Made by a program: the position numbers and the translations under genes
Assembly (NCBI RefSeq): GCF_038396675.1
Contig: NC_088926.1
Location: 18,930,001 to 18,994,000 of the forward strand
Direction: 5' to 3'
Length of the DNA stretch: 64,000 nt
Source of the DNA: Hydra vulgaris
Taxonomy: Eukaryota > Cnidaria > Hydrozoa > Anthoathecata > Hydridae
The notes under the pieces: generated by a model
The model's database searches: none
What the model was told of the DNA's origin: nothing
The model's input: only the letters and a program-made list of their open reading frames with translations
In this document: positions 1-11,856 of the stretch, piece after piece
How positions within the stretch are numbered: the first letter of the stretch is position 1
Layout of the letters: each line of letters starts with the position of its first letter

Positions 1-530
1 TCTCAAATCCGGCCTTGTATGGAATACTCTTGCCATATCTGGGGCGGATCTTCTAATGATGTCCTTTCTCTTTTAGACAAGGTGCAAAAACGCATTTTAA
101 ACATAGTTGGACCTGCTCTTGCAGCCAACCTCCAACCATTATCACATCGTCGTAATGTTGCTTCTCTTTCTCTTTTCTACAAATACTATAATGGGCACTG
201 CTCTAAAGAGCTAGCGTCTCTTGTGCCATCTACTAAAATTCATTCTCGTGTTACTCGTCATTTAATTAAGTGTCATCCTTTTTCTGTGACTGTTCCTAAG
301 TGCTCCAAAAACGCTTATTTGTCTAGTTTTTTTCCTCGAACATCAGCTCTTTGGAATTCGCTTCCTTCATCTTGCTTTCCTGATTCATATAATTTGCAAT
401 CTTTTAAATCGTCCGTCAATCGTTATCTTGCTCTACAATCTTCATCTTTTCTCTTACAGTAACTTCCAACTTTAATTAGTGGCTGCTTGCAGCCTTGTTG
501 GAAGCGAAGATGTTTAAAAAAAAAAAATAA
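1..530 (+). mobile_element. 3' end of a CR1/Jockey-type non-LTR retrotransposon (copy A)
   Basis: The open frame from the window edge to the stop at 460-462 is the C-terminal end of a reverse-transcriptase polyprotein, including the stretch RTSALWNSLPSSCF typical of the end of such proteins. It is followed by a short 3' UTR with a perfect hairpin (GGCTGC, two-base loop, GCAGCC, 481-494) and an A-rich tail. It matches the 3' end of the longer copy at 44.2-47.87 kb with about eight substitutions in roughly 510 bases (hand count), so both are young copies. The 5' part lies outside the window. Assignment to the CR1/Jockey group is by domain style only. Confidence 0.9.
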
Positions 531-939
531 TAAATAAATAAATTTTAATTTATATCAAATATTAAATTTAAGGAAGTCATAAATGTCTTAACTTCGGTAA
601 TATTTCAAACCTAAGTGGAATTTCGCACATTTGTGGAATATGTTGACACTATTATAAAGATATTTATATAAAAAATTCTTTAGAATTATTTATTTCTGTT
701 TTTTTTATTATTTTTTTATTGGCGACTTTTTTATTATTAATTTATTGACTTGCTTATTTTCATGTCTGCATTTAAAAGTAAATTCCAATATTTTATTTAA
801 TAATCATTCTTGGGTTGCATGTGTAATTCATATTTTTCTTGTAGGCATAATATAAATTTATTATAAATTTTACTATACATACATATTATGATAGCATACT
901 AACTTTTGAATACTTTTATTTTTAAAGGATTGCTTATGA
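531..939. other. A+T-rich spacer, nothing recognised
   Basis: The stretch after the non-LTR tail holds TAAA-type simple sequence and A+T-rich DNA. I see no open frame, RNA gene or inverted repeat that can be supported. Confidence 0.5.
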
Positions 940-1590
940 TTGGCAAAACACTTTATCCATTCACTCTCTGTCAAGCCAAAATATTGTTTGTTGGGTACAA
1001 AATCTGTTCCACAGTTTGAAAAAATTTTAAAAATTATTATAAAAGTTTCTAAAAATACTGGCTTTCAAATTGAAATGAAAATAAATTTAAAAATTGTGAA
1101 GTTTCTTGATGTCACCTTTAATTTCTAAAATTCATATAAGCCTTTCAAAAAACTGAATGATGAATTGTTATATATTAATATCAACTCAAACCAACTATCA
1201 CGAACCACCCATCGCAGCTATCACGAACCACCCACCACAACTATCGCAAACCACCCATCACAATTTTGAAAATAAATTTTAATTTCAATTAATAAAAAGC
1301 TAAACCAAAACTCCTCTGATGAAAATATATTTAATTCCTTTAATAATATTTACAAATATGCCCTTAAAAGAAGTGGTTTCAAAATTTTGAACTTCAACCC
1401 TGAAAGAAAGACTACAAAATGCCAAAATAGATCTAGAAATATAATTCAGGTCAACCTAAAAAAAATATTTATTAAATATAATTATATTAGTAAAAATATT
1501 TCCACTACATAGAAGAAGCGTTTTTAAAATTGGTGAATAAGCACTTCCCGCCCTCTTATAAGATGCATAACATTTTTAACCGAAAGCTTT
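940..1590 (+). pseudogene. Penelope-like retroelement fragment (region between RT and C-terminal domain)
   Basis: The first 62 codons (to 1128) carry the conserved KFLDVTFNF segment. In other frames downstream come YKYALKRSGF near 1350-1385 and FPPSYKMHNIFNR near 1545-1585. This order (FLDVTFNL, YN-AL--SGF, NKHFP--HK-HKIFNR) is what I recall downstream of the polymerase domain in Penelope-like elements of cnidarians, ahead of the GIY-YIG region. Here it is broken by stops and frameshifts, lacks both the RT core and the GIY-YIG part, and is cut at about 1590 by the T-run of the next insertion. Family assignment is from memory. Confidence 0.55.
1194..1264 (+). repeat. Three-copy ~23-bp minisatellite inside the Penelope-like fragment
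   Basis: The unit CTATCACGAACCACCCATC-like is repeated three times with small changes (CTATCACGAACCACCC, CTATCACGAACCACCC, CTATCGCAAACCACCC). It sits where related proteins carry an asparagine-histidine-proline motif. Confidence 0.75.
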
Positions 1591-1911
1591 AATTTTTTTT
1601 TTTTTTTTTTTTTTAAACATCTTCGCTTCCAACAAGGCTGCAAGCAGCCACTAATTAAAGTTGGAAGTTACTGAAAGAGAAAAGATGAAGATTGTTGAGC
1701 AAGATAACGATTGACGGACAACTTAAAGGATTGCAAATTATATGAATCAGGAAAACAAGATGAAGGAAGCGAATTCCAAAGAGCCGATGTTCGAGGAAAA
1801 AAACTAGACGAATAAGCGTTTTTGGAGCACTTAGGAACAGCCACAGAAAAAGGATGAGACTTAATTGAATAACGAGTAACACAAGAATAAATTTTAGTAG
1901 ATGGCACAAGT
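1591..1911 (-). mobile_element. 5'-truncated 3' end of the same non-LTR family (copy B)
   Basis: On the minus strand this reads as the last ~80 codons of the same polyprotein as copy A, then the same 3' UTR hairpin (about 1644-1657), then a poly-A tail (the T-run at 1591-1612). Homology to the full copy stops near 1911, the usual 5' truncation of target-primed reverse transcription. It has inserted into the Penelope-like fragment. Confidence 0.88.
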
Positions 1912-2376
1912 TGAGTTGGTTCATCCTTAATACAAGTCCTGGGTATAATAATATTTCCAAAATATATATGTTATTCTTAGAAAAGAAAATAGAAATAATT
2001 ACATATGCAAACCAAGAATGTTTATTATATAAAAACTCAGAATTGATTTCTAAATGCGGGCATAAAAATAAATTTCTCATATAAAATAAGCAAATTAACA
2101 AAATAATAATGAGAAATCCCCATTAAAAATATATTTAAAAAATAGAAGTAAACACTTCTAAAGAATTATATTTATAATAGTGTCAACAAATTTCAAAAAT
2201 GTGTGAAACTCCATATAGATGTGAAATATTACAGTAGTTAGACATTTATGACTTCCAGTAATATGATTCTGCTATAAATTGAAGTTTATTAATTTGAGCA
2301 TTTATTTCTGATCAGTCATTATTGATAAAACACTGTATAAATTAAAAATTTGATAAGTAATTATCTACTAATTTAA
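1912..2376. other. A+T-rich spacer, nothing recognised
   Basis: The open frame here in the minus direction continues out of the antisense of copy B, has low-complexity hydrophobic content and no recognisable domain. No other signal is seen. Confidence 0.45.
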
Positions 2377-2428
2377 ATATATGTATGTGTGTGTGTATAC
2401 ATATATATATATATGTGTGTGTGTGTGT

Positions 2429-2492
<64 letters not shown>
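2377..2492. repeat. (TG)n/(TA)n microsatellite
   Basis: Compound TG and TA dinucleotide tract. The IYIYIY-type open frames across it on both strands are translation artefacts. Confidence 0.97.
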
Positions 2493-2494
<2 letters not shown>

Positions 2495-2934
2495 TAGAGT
2501 AAATGTTTTTAGTATACTCTTTATGGTAAAAATGGCTATTAACAACTCTTTGTCTTTAAAAATGACAAAATTAACAACACTTTATGTAAAAACCATTAAA
2601 TTTAATTGAGAGACTAATTAAATTTTATCATTTTTTAAAAACCCACAAACACCTAACTTGATAGACTGAAATGTTTTTTATTTTTTTAGTAAAGTTAAAA
2701 ACAATCTGAATTTTTTTATTTTTTTTACTGTTTACATACATTGACTGACAAATAGGTTGAACATGCCAAGAGTGCGAGTACATCAACTTAGAATTTATGT
2801 TTAGGCAGGCAATCAATTTAAAAAAGTATGTATTATTTTTATGTTTTTAAATCTTTTCCAGTCTTCTTAAATAATTGTTTTTTAAAAAACCTCAAGTTTG
2901 CATTTTGTGGTAAAAATTAAAGATGACCATGCAT

Positions 2935-3096
<162 letters not shown>

Positions 3097-3204
3097 TCAC
3101 ACGTGCAGACACACACACAAACACTCTTGCTTGGTCATCTTTAATTTTTACCATCAAATGTAAACTTTATGTATTTTTTAAAATAAAATTAATTTAGAAG
3201 ACCG

Positions 3205-3345
3205 GAAAAATAAAACCCTCAGTCGATGTAGCAGTACTCCTCATATGTTCTACATATTTTTCAGTTGATGTAGCAGCACTCCTCGCATGTTTACCTATTT
3301 GTCAGTCGATGTAGCAGCACTCCTTGCATGTTTTATTTATTTGTT
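3205..3345 (+). repeat. ~50-bp tandem repeat, three copies
   Basis: The unit contains CAGTCGATGTAGCAGCACTC followed by CTCGCATGTTT, repeated at about 3219, 3262 and 3303. It lies in the right arm of the fold-back; the left arm has one copy (near 2745-2795). Confidence 0.85.
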
Positions 3346-3992
3346 GTTCGATTATGTAAACAGTATAAAAATAAAAACATCAGAATGTTTTTATTTTTAT
3401 TAATAAAAAATTAAAAAACATTCCGGTCTATTATGTTGCTTTTTTGTTGTTTTTTAAAAATTAATAAAGTTTAATTAGTTTCCTCAATTAAATTTAATGG
3501 TTTTGACATAAAGTGTACTTAATTAACAATGTTTTCTTTAAACACAAAGAATTGTTAGAAGTCAATTTTACTACAAGTGGTAAACTATAAAAATATATAC
3601 AGCACTCGGAATTAGGGTTGGCATTTGGCAATGCTGACTTAGCTGCCAACTTAAAAGTGTTTGAGGTCTGCAAAAAATTGCCAACCTTGTTATTACCTTG
3701 TATGTTGTATGGTAACCTCTTGGTGTCAAACTTTTGTCAAAATGTTTAGTACAAATTTTAAAAAATGTAATTTAAAAAAATTTCAATTTAATTTTTATAG
3801 TATTATCTAATGTATCATTTAACGGCATCTGGAAAAGTTGAAACATATGTAACAAAATCAGGTATTGTGTTTTTAAATACTTTGATTAATTGTAAAAGTT
3901 CATTTTACAATAGTTGTTAATAGTGATCAAAATGTTTTAATACTTAGTTTTGCTGATGCGTTGTTGATGTCAAAAAGTTTCATCAAATTGTA

Positions 3993-4097
3993 AACAAGAC
4001 ATAAAATATGCAACTTATAAATGACATAAAAACAAGACATAAAATATGCAACTTATAAATAACATAAAAACAAGACATAAAATATGCAACTTATAAA
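3993..4097 (+). repeat. 38-bp tandem repeat, about 2.8 copies
   Basis: AACAAGACATAAAATATGCA starts at 3993, 4031 and 4069, an exact 38-bp period with nearly identical units. Confidence 0.92.
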
Positions 4098-4210
4098 TGA
4101 GAATGTAAAAACATGAAGTCTTAAATTAACCTTTCAACAGTCTAAAAAAAAATTCGATAAAATTTAACAGTTTATGTACCATTGACTAAAAGCATACAAT
4201 CTAAACATTG

Positions 4211-4350
4211 TGTTTACAAAATACTAAATATTATTTTGTAAACACAATGTTTACAAAATGCTAAGTAGTATTTTGTAAACACAATGTTTACAAAATACTA
4301 AATAGTATTTTGTAAACAAATGTTTACAAAATACTATTTAGTATTTTGTA
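4211..4350. repeat. 37-bp tandem repeat with internal dyad symmetry, about 3.8 copies
   Basis: TGTTTACAAAAT begins at 4211, 4248, 4285 and 4321. Each unit also contains the complement ATTTTGTAAACA, so every unit is an imperfect hairpin and the array can fold in many registers. Confidence 0.9.
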
Positions 4351-4504
4351 ATGTAAATACTTTTTAATAGAATAGTATCATATCCTCAGGCATAGAGCTA
4401 GTTAAGTAGTTTGCAACACGCAAAATCAATGTTTGTCAACCACCAAACTTACACTTTTATTTTTTATATATTTTTTCCACCATACATTTCATTTTCTGTT
4501 AAGC

Positions 4505-4590
4505 AATGTCCAGCAATTATGATTTGGGGTACCATCACTGCCAACAGTCATACTGATTTAAAACTTTTTAAAACAATGTGAGACTCAATC
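4505..4590 (+). pseudogene. Possible short Tc1/mariner transposase remnant
   Basis: One frame reads PAIMIWGTITANSHTDLKLF, which resembles the (V/I)M(V/I)WG-(I)-(A)-G segment after the first catalytic Asp in Tc1/mariner transposases. There is no further support on either side, so this may be chance. Confidence 0.3.
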
Positions 4591-4599
4591 CTGTGAAAA

Positions 4600-7500
4600 A
4601 TTGCTCAAAATCGGTAGAATAGTTTGCTGGAAAGATTTTGTAAGATAAAGCACAGAATAAGTATAAAAAATTTGTTATCTCCTATATCAAGCATCTTTTT
4701 CAAATAGATTTTACTTGAAAGCAATTGTTTTTTTTATCAATAGCTTTAAGATATTGGAAAAGGTGACCTAAAAAGGTGGCCTGTTTACACTTTTTCTATG
4801 ACAGGAGTTGATGATCTTAAAGCTTTTTCATGGAGAAGTGTGCAAAGATCCAGATAAAATTTTGATTGCAGCGAATATCAAAAAAAGTCAGTGAAACTTG
4901 TGGCAGAGGTGACTCTGATTTTTGCTAGTTTATCATTTGAAAAAAGAGCTTGCTGCCATGCCCTTGTTTCACTCTATCTGCTATGCTTAACACGCAGACA
5001 TAATATACTTTAATTGGTATTTGCAAAAGTCTACACAAAAAATTTAGTGGAAGTACAAATGGACCAGGTTTTTTTGCTATTTAAAGTTTTTAAGACTATT
5101 TTGGTCTAAAATAAGAAAGAGTGTGGATGCAAGTTAAGTTTCAAAAATAATATACAAGATTATAATTTAAGATCTTTTTTTTTGTAACTAACTCAAGCAA
5201 CTTATAAATCTAACTTAGTACCCTAACTCTTATAACTCTTAGCACCCTTGTAACTCTTTACCCTCAGAGACACCACTCATAGTTTAGTCAGAATAAAACT
5301 TAGCAGGCAAATAAATGGCTTGAATGTTTCATTAAATGATTTCAGCAAGCTACTTAATCATATCCACTTATAACGATTGAAGTTTGAAAGATCCCATAAT
5401 GCATCATTAACAGACTTTGTGACTAAGTCAATTCTTTTTTTCTTTAAAGCCATTTTTCTACTCCTAATATCTAATGTAATTTTTTCTATAAAGAAAAAAA
5501 AGTTGATAAAATGTTTTTAAACTTAAAGGTACACTCTGAATGTGTGTGACTTAACAAAATAAGAATTCTGAATAAATAAATCTAACAAAATTTACTATGG
5601 TAAGAGGAATCTAATGATGGAGTTTAAAGCTTAGTGATGCGTCCTAAAGAGGGTAGATTAGGGGGAAAATATTGCTTTGAATGTGTTTTTTTGTCTTAAA
5701 AAAAAAAAATTACTGAATAAATAAATATAACAAAATCATTTTGTCATTATGCACAACACAAGAAACATAATGTCTTGTGTTAAACAAACAACACAAGGAT
5801 TTGTGTATGAATTTATGTGCAATCTTGCATTTAATCGTAAAGCAAATTTACTGTTTATTTAAACTCATGTTTATCATAAAACATGCTATACTCATCAAAA
5901 CGTTGAAGTAAATAACTAAAAAAAGGCGCAATGGTTTTTAAGTTATAAATTGCAATAAATGTATACTTCCATTTTATTGAAATCTTTGTTAAGAAATACA
6001 AAAATTTAATCATTAGTTTCATTTTGACAAATTTGTGCCAAATTTACATGATATAATAGTATATACTTTATCCATTTGTTTTAAACAAGATATTATGTTT
6101 GTAATTTGAATATGATATATTGAAATAAAATTTTAAAATTTACTGAAAGTGTCATGCACCTTTTTAACTTACATAGTTTCCCATAAAGTATTTACATTGG
6201 CATATATTTTCATAAACTTATATGTATATTTATTCATAAGCTGTTTTAAAGAATAAAGGATGAGAGGCTAAACGCTTAAGTAATTGTCCTAAATTACAGT
6301 CTAAAATCTGTCAGCATCAATTCAAGTCTTTAACGTTTTTTAATGAAAATTTTTTGTGCTGCATACAATACATAAGAGAAACCTCTTTGAATAATTTATG
6401 TGCTTTAGTGGTGGCAACAGAACTAGGCAGTTAATGAATTAATTCTTGGAAGAAATTATATAAAACTTGTAGTTGATATTCAAGATTAAATACAAAAAAA
6501 GATTCAAAGGTAACACAAACTTTCGAAGGTTTACCTATGATTGCTTTTCAATAACACACAACAACAAAATGACAGTCCGGAAGAAAAAATGAAAAGTTGA
6601 TGTTTTAGATTTGAGCAATTAAAAAACATTTCAAGAGTCTTACCATCCTAAAAAAAACTTTGAAAAAAAGTTTTAAGTTTAAAATAAATGTAATTAAAAA
6701 AAAAAATTAGCACAAATGAAAAAAGGATATAAAGAATATTAAACAGTAGTGGAATTGAATTTCATTCTTATTAAAAACATTTAGTTACATACTTCTTAAA
6801 AACTAAATACTATTTGGTATAATATTGGTTAAAGAAACTACTTTTTTCAAGTTCATTATTGAGGTTTAAAAATTAATCTTACTTTTATTTCTTAAATTAG
6901 GAAAACCATTGTTGCACTTGCTGAAACACAATATTTTCCCATAGTTGGCAAGAGATAAACAAGGGCTTTTAAAGATTTTAGTACTAATGCATCTAAAAAA
7001 ATTATATAAGATAAAAACATGATTTATTAAGTATAACTTTTTCGTTGGAGATTTTTTAGAGATTATTTACCAGTATTGCTATTCCCTTCAATATCATGTA
7101 TGTTTCACCTATAATGTCAAGGCATTAGTCAGTCAGCTTGCAGCATGCAATATTTTTTTTGAAAGTGTTGTTTCCAATAAGACTGGTTTTCTACATTATT
7201 TTGTTTAATGCATTTGAATTTATCATCTGAATAGCACAAACAAATATTACAAAAAATTGTTTTATATAATGCAAAAATTGAAACTATAAAATTCTCCACA
7301 AAAAAAATTTAAATGTCCAGCAACGAATAAAACTTTGTTTTTTTTATCAACAATGGAGTGTCCAAAAATCGTGGAAATTCCTCAAGTATTAAATTAGTTG
7401 TTAAAAAATCATTTCGAGCGTTTACCTGCGTAAACATGATCTCTCATTTTCACTTCGGTCTGTATAAGTAAGATGCATCAATTATGTCTTTATTACATCG

Positions 7501-7640
7501 ACTTAGTATAGAAACAAGGCGTCCTATGTTAAAAATTTTAAAATTAATTTAAAATGTCAACATCCTTAGTAGCAAAGTTATTTTGCCCTTAGTAGCAAAG
7601 TTATTTTGCTGATTTCTTTTTTTAAAATTTTTAAATCAAA
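4600..7640. other. Non-coding A+T-rich region
   Basis: About 3 kb with no supportable open frame, tRNA or rRNA. It holds A-runs, scattered short direct repeats and a duplicated TTGCCCTTAGTAGCAAAGTT-like piece near 7566-7607. It could hold UTR or intron sequence of the gene starting at 8028, but nothing shows this. Confidence 0.45.
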
Positions 7641-7643
7641 ATC

Positions 7644-7764
7644 AAATCTGGCCTTATTTGTGACATCGGTAATTAAGACAATGAGGTTAAATGCTCTTCC
7701 ACGGTGCTCTATGACAAACTGTTAGGTCTTTTTAGAGCGCCTTAATAAGCCAAAAAAATAAATT
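7644..7764 (+). mobile_element. Diverged SINE 3' part, no tRNA head
   Basis: Aligns with the body of the SINE at 11.66 kb: a GACAT-GGTAA block, AAATGCTCTTCCACGGTGCT against AAATGCTCTCCCGCGGTGCT, a GAGCGCC/GAGCACC block near the end, and an A-rich tail. The tRNA-like promoter half is missing, so it is a 5'-truncated or eroded copy. Confidence 0.75.
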
Positions 7765-8009
7765 CATATGACTTGCTAATTATTTCTATTAATATTTTCA
7801 TATATCAGTGTTTAATAGATCTTGTTATAATGACGAAAATTTTATAGGCAGTATTATAAGTATTATAATGTATTTTTAAATAATCATTTTAATTTGTGTA
7901 TTATACTTTTTAATTTTTGTTTTTTATATTTTATGTAATAGTATACTTATTTGTTTTACTTTTTTTAAGTTAAAATTTATGGAGATTTAAAAATGATTTT
8001 TTTTTTAAA

Positions 8010-8027
8010 GGAAAATCCTCAAAAGTA
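8010..8027 (+). promoter_or_regulatory. Possible splice or trans-splice acceptor before the ATG
   Basis: A T-run followed by AAAG ends about 18 bases before the ATG at 8028. In Hydra such sites can be 5'-UTR intron acceptors or spliced-leader acceptors (established for the genus). Which applies here is not visible. Confidence 0.4.
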
Positions 8028-8975
8028 ATGTCTTTCAAGTGTATTTTTTGCTTTTTTGCACTTGGTTTGTTGATTTGTACTCTTTCTTGGTTAGCATTTG
8101 TTCGTAATGTGGCTACTCATATGCAGCTGATGTCGGAACCAATTTATATTTCTATTAACGAAGCACAACTTTCTGAGAAATGGAGCCATGAAGATGAGTT
8201 AGATGTGCAAGACGAAGGAAAGTTTCACGTAGTCACAAATCTAATTCTTGTAACTCACAAACATTACAGCATCAATTTGCGCTATGAAGACAATCGCATA
8301 CCCGACGCGAATCAACTTCAAGATAGGCAGGCTGAAATCGAATCAACTTTGCAATTAAATTTGAATAATGATAAAATAGCCGCAGTGCATGTATTATATT
8401 TTCATCCAGCTGTTGCGCAATACTTACTTAAACTTCCTTTGCAAAACTCAAAAAAACTTATTTTGCATCTAACTAAACGAGATCCAACTGTAGGCATAAA
8501 TCTTGATTATATTCAAAGTTATTTAAAGCATAAACCAGTTATCCTGATGCACATGGACAATTTTTTAGGTTCAGGTTGGGAAGACGTTGATTTTACTCTT
8601 TTGAGAACTCAAAGATTGGTTTATGCATTAACGCGTCACTCAGTCACTAGTAAATTCCCTTGTAATGCTGCAGTGAGTGCATCTTGTAATCCAGGTACCG
8701 CTTACATGGGTTCCCATGATGCATTCGTTTTTCACGCAGATCGAGATTTTGAAAAAGAAATGCTTCAGGAATTAGATACTGGTCCTAATTCGAATGGTAT
8801 TGAAAATGTTTTGATATGGTATCTCCGTGAAAAGATGGGTTATCGAGTAATAAATCCATGTCTTCATCTGATAGTCTACCATAATCATTGCATACCTATT
8901 CGAGATATAGGAAGGAAACGATTTAATCGTAAAGGCAAAAATGGATTAGCGCAATTTACAAGAGAATTGACATAA
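8028..8975 (+). CDS. Type II membrane protein, glycosyltransferase-like family (315 aa)
   Basis: Intact single-exon frame. Residues 1-4 are cytosolic-like, about 5-25 form one hydrophobic segment (CIFCFFALGLLICTLSWLAF), and the rest is predicted lumenal, the layout of Golgi/ER type II enzymes. The C-terminal half has the order I recall from a poorly characterised glycosyltransferase-like family: an acidic HMDN motif (175-178) where a metal-binding DxD-type motif would lie, then YALTRH (199-204), GSHDAFVF (228-235), GIENVLIWYL (257-266) and GYRVINPCLHL (271-281) followed by YHNHC. It differs in composition from the surrounding repeats and has no disruption. AATAAA lies near 9062. The donor, acceptor and even the transferase activity are inference. 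The membrane anchor and frame are seen. Confidence 0.72.
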   Translation: MSFKCIFCFFALGLLICTLSWLAFVRNVATHMQLMSEPIYISINEAQLSEKWSHEDELDVQDEGKFHVVTNLILVTHKHYSINLRYEDNRIPDANQLQDRQAEIESTLQLNLNNDKIAAVHVLYFHPAVAQYLLKLPLQNSKKLILHLTKRDPTVGINLDYIQSYLKHKPVILMHMDNFLGSGWEDVDFTLLRTQRLVYALTRHSVTSKFPCNAAVSASCNPGTAYMGSHDAFVFHADRDFEKEMLQELDTGPNSNGIENVLIWYLREKMGYRVINPCLHLIVYHNHCIPIRDIGRKRFNRKGKNGLAQFTRELT

Positions 8976-11655
8976 CTTATACGGAGCATAATTATCTCAT
9001 ACCCGTCAATAATAGCTTGGAGAAATTTAAATATAAGATTCAATTTTATTCGAGTATTTTGAATAAATTTTTCTTCAATTTTAGATACTCATGTTTTCGA
9101 CATTAAATATAAAATGTAAAATTTTTTGTAATTTTTATGAACTATTTATTAAATATTTATAGATTTTTTTTTTGCACAATTTTAATTATTATAATCTTAT
9201 TCTATACTTCAAAAAATATATAAATGTATATATTTAAATAACTTTGAATTATTTTATATGAATTTAAAGGTATTTTTCAGCAATTTTGTCATTAATTGAA
9301 AATGTTTTTAATTTTTGAGAATATTTTTTCAAAAATGCGCACGGTTTAATGATTTTTGTACACGCAAACATACTTGAGTTGATAGAATTAGTTAAAGTCT
9401 GGATAAAGCTAATATTTAAAAAATAAATAGGATTAATCCTGCAATAATTAATTGCATAGCGTTTTAATTATATTTTTCTTGATTTAAGGTGTTACACTAC
9501 TAAACTAAAAAAATACTGATTTTGGCGTAAAATATCAAAGTTTAGTTTTTGGACTCATTTTTTTTCCAAATTTTATCCTCTTTCATTTGATTTAACTATC
9601 TTGTAATTATTTGATAGTATAAAACTTTTAAAAATTTCATTTTTTTTATGGGTTTGAGCCATAGCAACGCCTTAGCAACAAAACAAAAACCCTTACTTAA
9701 CCTCTAAAATGTAAGTTAAAATGGCTTCTTTTAAAACAAAGCAGTATATATATCAGCAAACTCAATTCCACTTTAGGTTAAAAATCTGATAATACCAGTT
9801 TATTAAGACTTTCAAGACGATCAACTACTATTGAAATACCTTCATGACTAGACTCAAAATCTGAAAGATTCCTCGAATGCCATCATAAAGTCCAGAGTTC
9901 CGAAGAACACTTTTTTTAGTAAAAAAGTAGCTGAAATGGGAACATACTCTGCTGTGATTTGTTTTAATAATGGGAGTAAAGGTATTTTGAGTGTTTCAAA
10001 CTTTAACTGGGTATATAACAGTCATAACATCTATTCAATTTGACAAATCTTTTATGAAGCAAAAGGCAGTACAAAAGTGTATAAAACAATGAAAAAGTTG
10101 AGATCAGTAGCCAAAGGGTTCAGTGATAAATAAAAGTCCAATTAAACTAATCTGTCATGTTTTTGATGGACACTACGCAAGATTTTACTTCAAAAAAAAA
10201 AATTTAATGTGTTTTTTACAACTTTTGATTTTTGTAATACTAGGGTAACTTTGAAACGTAATATCTTTACATTGGCTAATGACTTTTGACTTAGGGTATA
10301 CTCAGTATACTTAAGAAATTCGGTTAACAATTTTAAAAATTCTTGTTCCTATTTTTTTTAGTAAAGAAATTAGTTCCCATGTTAAGTCAAATCACTTAGT
10401 GTTTTGAGCATATTTTCAATAATTTATGATTAAATTTAAAATAAGTCCTTAAATTAAAAATCCATCTGTCAACCGGAATCAAACATTAAAATGCATCAAT
10501 CTACAAAGTTTGAACGAGAGAAAATTTATGTTGGTGAAGATATTACGTCACAAAGTTATTAAATTTTAGGCATTTTTTAGAGTTTTTCCGCCATTATGGA
10601 TGTAAAAAAAAAATTTTATTTCAGATATTTTTTAAATATATCTCACCAGAAAAACATTAGTGTTTGGCTTTATTCCAATTAAAAATGCTTTTTAGTAGTG
10701 TACCGCCTTAAAAAAAATAATTTATAAATAGGCTTGCTAATATGCGAATAAAATCCATATACTAATAATAAATGCGAATGAAATCCATTTTAGTTTTATT
10801 TTTTTTTTATTTTTATACTATTCATTACATATATTATAATTTTTTTTTATCAATTTTTTGTTTTTTATTATAATATATAAGAATAAGATACAAAAAAATA
10901 AAGGAATAAAAGTTACTAGTGAAGCTCTCTTTAAATTATATAAAGAATAAGAAATAAAGAATAAAAGAACGGGGATACTCCAAGAAGTCACAGAGATGCT
11001 AGTATTAGAGAAGTTAGAACTTTTTCTTGTTATGTCGTGTACGGCTTGCATCCATCAAACTACTGAGTCTTCCGAACCGCTGACTTATGCAAACAATATC
11101 TATAAATTCCTGAATAAATATCACGTCTAAAATGTCAATAGTTCAAAGAAAGAATGCGGATAAAAATCTTCATAGTTTTCAACAAAAATCATGCCTTGCG
11201 CCCACTTAATCTCATTTGTCTGATAAAATCATTAGAATCTTATTTGCCAAATATGATTATTATAATCTTATTTATCAAACAATAAAAATATATTTGTACT
11301 GGTGTACTTCTAAATACACTTCTAGATAATCTAAAAGGTTGTGCATAAAAAAATATAAAGCCATACTATGGTGTCGTTGTATGTGAAGCCAGATTATCAA
11401 ACGTTGGTGAGTTTACGCACCAACTACCGAAAAAAATGCCAAAACAATACCAAGGAATGGTTCACCTCCAAAATTAGCAAACATACAAATATTTGCAGAT
11501 ACGTATAAACCCGAACACATGCATCCATTTTTATTTTTTTATTTGCAAAACTATTTTGTTCCGCAAATAAGATCTTAATAAGTATGAATTTGTATTATCG
11601 GCAAATATAATACTATTTAGTTAGCTTTATTAATGTCATTTATATATATATTTAA
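8976..11655. other. Non-coding A+T-rich region
   Basis: About 2.7 kb downstream of the membrane protein gene. AATAAA-type signals lie near 9062 and 9423. A small imperfect tandem duplication (AATGCGAATRAAATCCAT) lies near 10741-10790. The 77-codon minus frame at 10818-11051 is low-complexity and hydrophobic with no recognised family. Confidence 0.45.
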
Positions 11656-11658
11656 GAT

Positions 11659-11856
11659 GAGCAGCCGTGGCGCAGTGGTTAGAGTTCTGGCTCAGAACCC
11701 AGAGGTCCCAGGTTCAACGCCGGCTCTAGCCCAATAAGCGACATTGGTAAGGAAAGAGGCGTGAACTTCAAGTTAAATGCTCTCCCGCGGTGCTCCGTGA
11801 TAAGACCGTAAGGACTTCTGGGAGCACCTAAATAACCTAAAAAAAAAAAATAAAAA
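11659..11856 (+). mobile_element. tRNA-derived SINE (full head, body and A-tail)
   Basis: The head has an A box (GTGGCGCAGTGGTTAGAG, about 11667) and a B box (GGTTCAACGCC, 11711-11721), so it is a pol III promoter of tRNA origin, but the tRNA has no proper 3' acceptor stem. The unrelated body runs through CTCTCCCGCGGTGCTCC and GGGAGCACC and ends in an A-rich tail. The body matches 7644-7764, which shows a repeated family. It abuts the 3' side of a minus-strand RT fragment. Confidence 0.88.

Noticed and set aside
2342-2609. IYIYIY-rich open frames on both strands
   Set aside because: They are translations of (TA)n/(TG)n tracts. The same applies to the frames at 2882-3197, 17662-18158, 22805-23164 and 30980-31200.
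3614-3690. hAT terminus (TAGGGTTGGCA) with a TGCCAACC partner
   Set aside because: Short match, only 75 bp apart, no target duplication or coding sequence.
3984-4360. CRISPR array
   Set aside because: Contiguous tandem repeats without spacers in an animal-type sequence.
10818-11051. 77-codon minus-strand frame
   Set aside because: Hydrophobic, low complexity, no family resemblance, no initiation or splice context.
11659-11733. Functional tRNA gene
   Set aside because: The A and B boxes are good but the acceptor stem does not pair and a SINE body follows directly.
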